Assembly: GCA_949987565.1 (NCBI GenBank) | Contig: OX465115.1 | Span: forward strand, 7,776,566-7,840,565 | Direction of reading: 5' to 3' | From: Luidia sarsii | Taxonomy: Eukaryota > Echinodermata > Asteroidea > Paxillosida > Luidiidae | DNA: 64,000 nt | Shown here: piece after piece, positions 51,801 through 54,800 of the stretch | Position numbering within the stretch: the first letter of the stretch is position 1 | Layout of the letters: each line of letters opens with the position of its first letter | Notes under the pieces: model-generated | The model's input: only the letters and a program-made list of their open reading frames with translations | The model's database searches: none | What the model was told of the DNA's origin: nothing | Position numbers and translations under genes: made by a program

Positions 51801-54800
51801 TAATTCATTCGAATAACTCATCAGAATGCTTTTACATTAAGAATTAAAAAAAACAAGCAATAAAATTAACCACAGGCAGGTTTATTACTTTATTGTGTTA
51901 TTTTAAAACATAGAAGTCTAACAAAATATTGTTGTTTTTTAATTTGAAACACCTGAACTTTAAATGCAAACATTAGTCCAATACCAGTTTTGTCTGAATT
52001 GCTACGTCTAACTTTTTCTGCAAATGAACTCTTCAATTGTCATTCTGCGTTTTGGCCGCTGAGAATGCGTTCTGACCGCACCTAGAGGTCAAGGTTTTCC
52101 TGGCTCTCCTGCCTACTCTACATATCGATGAAACTGACTAACGATAGACCCTATTGCTATTATAATTGTGTGCAGTACGCGGGGAACGCAGCGGTCGCGG
52201 CCGACTCGACAGAGGCCTTTGATGACTGCAGTCGCCGCAGTCAAATCACCGGGGAGATTTTGGGAATCTTTATTGGGGGACTGACTGCCGCCATCATCCC
52301 CAGCAAATGGTAAGAGTAATTGATTTGGGACTTTCCAGTAACTTTCCAGTTTTATTGTCTTCATCTTCGCTTTGAGAAGACTTTCCTTCAGCAGGTCCAA
52401 CAGCTTATCTTGTGGAACAATTTTACACAGCGGCTACAAAAAAATTTTTTTTAAATGGAACAGAAAATTGTAAAATTCCTGGGAAATCCCAAACATCTCA
52501 TGAGAAATAGCCAAGAAAAAACAAATTGGCAGGATAGCTCAGGTGGTTTATTGTTGGTACGTTATACGAGAGGACTAGGTTCAATCCCTGCAGGTGATTT
52601 CACTGAACTCAACATAACTTACGATCAATCGCATGACTATGAGCTATGCACATAAACCATATACGGCCATCTAAGGGCTGGACAGTTCAGATGGAAGAGC
52701 CCTGGTACGTTAATCCAGATGTCTCGGGTTTAAGTTCCGGTCCAGTCAAACTTTTCATTGCCAATTTTTCAATTGTAAGTTGCCTAACAATGCATCATAA
52801 GGCTTTATGAAGGCGATTGCTGGCTTGTTAAATTTACTTGGCTACTTTTCATGACTTGTTCAAATGACCCAATTTCGTTTCTCGGAATCGGTGTCAACAG
52901 CAACGACCCAGGAAGGCCGTCTCTGCAATGACGATGGCACAAGCAGGGCTGGGCGTACATGTACCTTGCCGATGGCGTGGGCAGCATTCACCACCTGCAG
53001 CTTGTCATCTCGCAGGCGCTGCAGCAGTGACTGGGCGCAGAATGACTCCAGGGTCTCCCCGGCGGCGATGCGCTCGGCGAGAGGCTTGACAGCGAGCAGT
53101 CGCACATCGGGACTGGCAGGGTTCAGACTCAGGACCAGAGAAATGGATGTCTCCGAAAAAACCTGAAAAAAATGTTTAAAAAGCATTAAAACAATCAACC
53201 GCTACACTCCTCAAGCAATAGCTAAGAACCTTCCCCTATCCTTCAAAAATCCTTTGTGTGAGTTTGTGTGTGAAACATATTGCCTCTACCCTACACAATC
53301 CTGCAATAATCTATAAGTTTGTGCAGTAGCCACATGGCATCATCAATCCTTCAAAATCTTTCGATATAAGCTTGTGCTTGAAAACTACTGCCTCAATCTT
53401 TCAAAATCCTCCGATATGAGTTTTGAGTTTGTGTATCAACCCCGCTGCCTAAAACTTCCAAAAGATGAGTTTGTGCACAAGACCTTCAAATTGTTCAGAG
53501 TTCTCCAATGAGTTTGTGCATTTGTGCCTTGTACATTATTTGGGCACGCTGACTGACATGGAGATGAACTCTTGGATGAGATTCTGCTCCTTGTGGCCGA
53601 TGTCCGGAGTCAGGAAGGAGCCCAAGGCTTGGTCCATGGCTTCTGGGTACCGGTATCTGCAAGGAGGGGGAAGAAGGGCTATAGAGAGGTTTTGCAAGCG
53701 ATCGGTTATGGCTAGTGCAATGGATACGTCATCAATTATGACCTCTATGACTTATGACTTACTATCCCCTAAATGTGTGGGGAAAAACGGATATCTTGCT
53801 CACTACCCGTAAGTAACAAATGCGTATGAAAATTCAAGTTTCTAGTAAATCGTCTTTACTTTTTTGTTAGTATGGATGGTGTTGTACAGAAATGAGTAAA
53901 CGCTGAATATGTATGTACGGGCCATACTATATGTAGTGGGTTTCAAAGACTTCCACAGAATCCCACAGAATGCAACCCACTGCTGTGTCTTGTTGAGTGC
54001 AGCTGGGTTGGGGTCCACGGAAACCCACAGAATGCAACCCACTGCTGTGTCTTGTTGAGTGCAGCTGGGTCGGGGTCCACAGAATCCCACCGAATGCAAC
54101 CTACCGGTACTCTTGTACCAATAGTGAGTGCAGCAAGTACCTCCGTCCCATCCGTCCTACCACCGATGCCAACTCGATCCCTCCCATGCCTACCTTCTCT
54201 CCAGGGCAAATATGACAGGCAGTGCCCTCTCCTTCAGGTTGCTCACCAGGGAGGCTCTCTTGCCAAACTGTTTCCTGGCTTCTGTGTACTCCTCCATGAG
54301 CAACCTACATTCACCGCACAGACAGGGCCAAGTTATAGACAAGAGCAAATAGACATCCACATGCTTTTAAGTCCCCTGCACATGACCACTCTACCAGCTC
54401 AGTGGTTTAGTGGTTAAGACAAGTCGCAGGTTTGAATCCCACCCAAGCTGCCCGAATTTTTTTGGGACAGCTAATTTGGCAGAAGTAGTGTGCTGTGCTT
54501 AATATGGCTGTTTATGCTTCAGTGGTATTTCTCTTACCCATTTCAATGTCACAGGCATCTAGAAACAAGCGTTTGACCCATTTCTTGGTGAATACTCTGT
54601 ACTTATCAAGCCAGCAAACCTTCAAATTTTGAGACAACCCATGGCCACAACCTGGATTTTCTGATTTTGTCATGGATTCGTACAGGGCCTACAATGTTGA
54701 GTGGGGGCAAAAACTCCATGATGGGATGTAAGGGACAGACAAAGTCATTTCCTGAAAATCACCGAAGGCCAATAAATTGTGCAACTGCGAGTGAGCGCTT

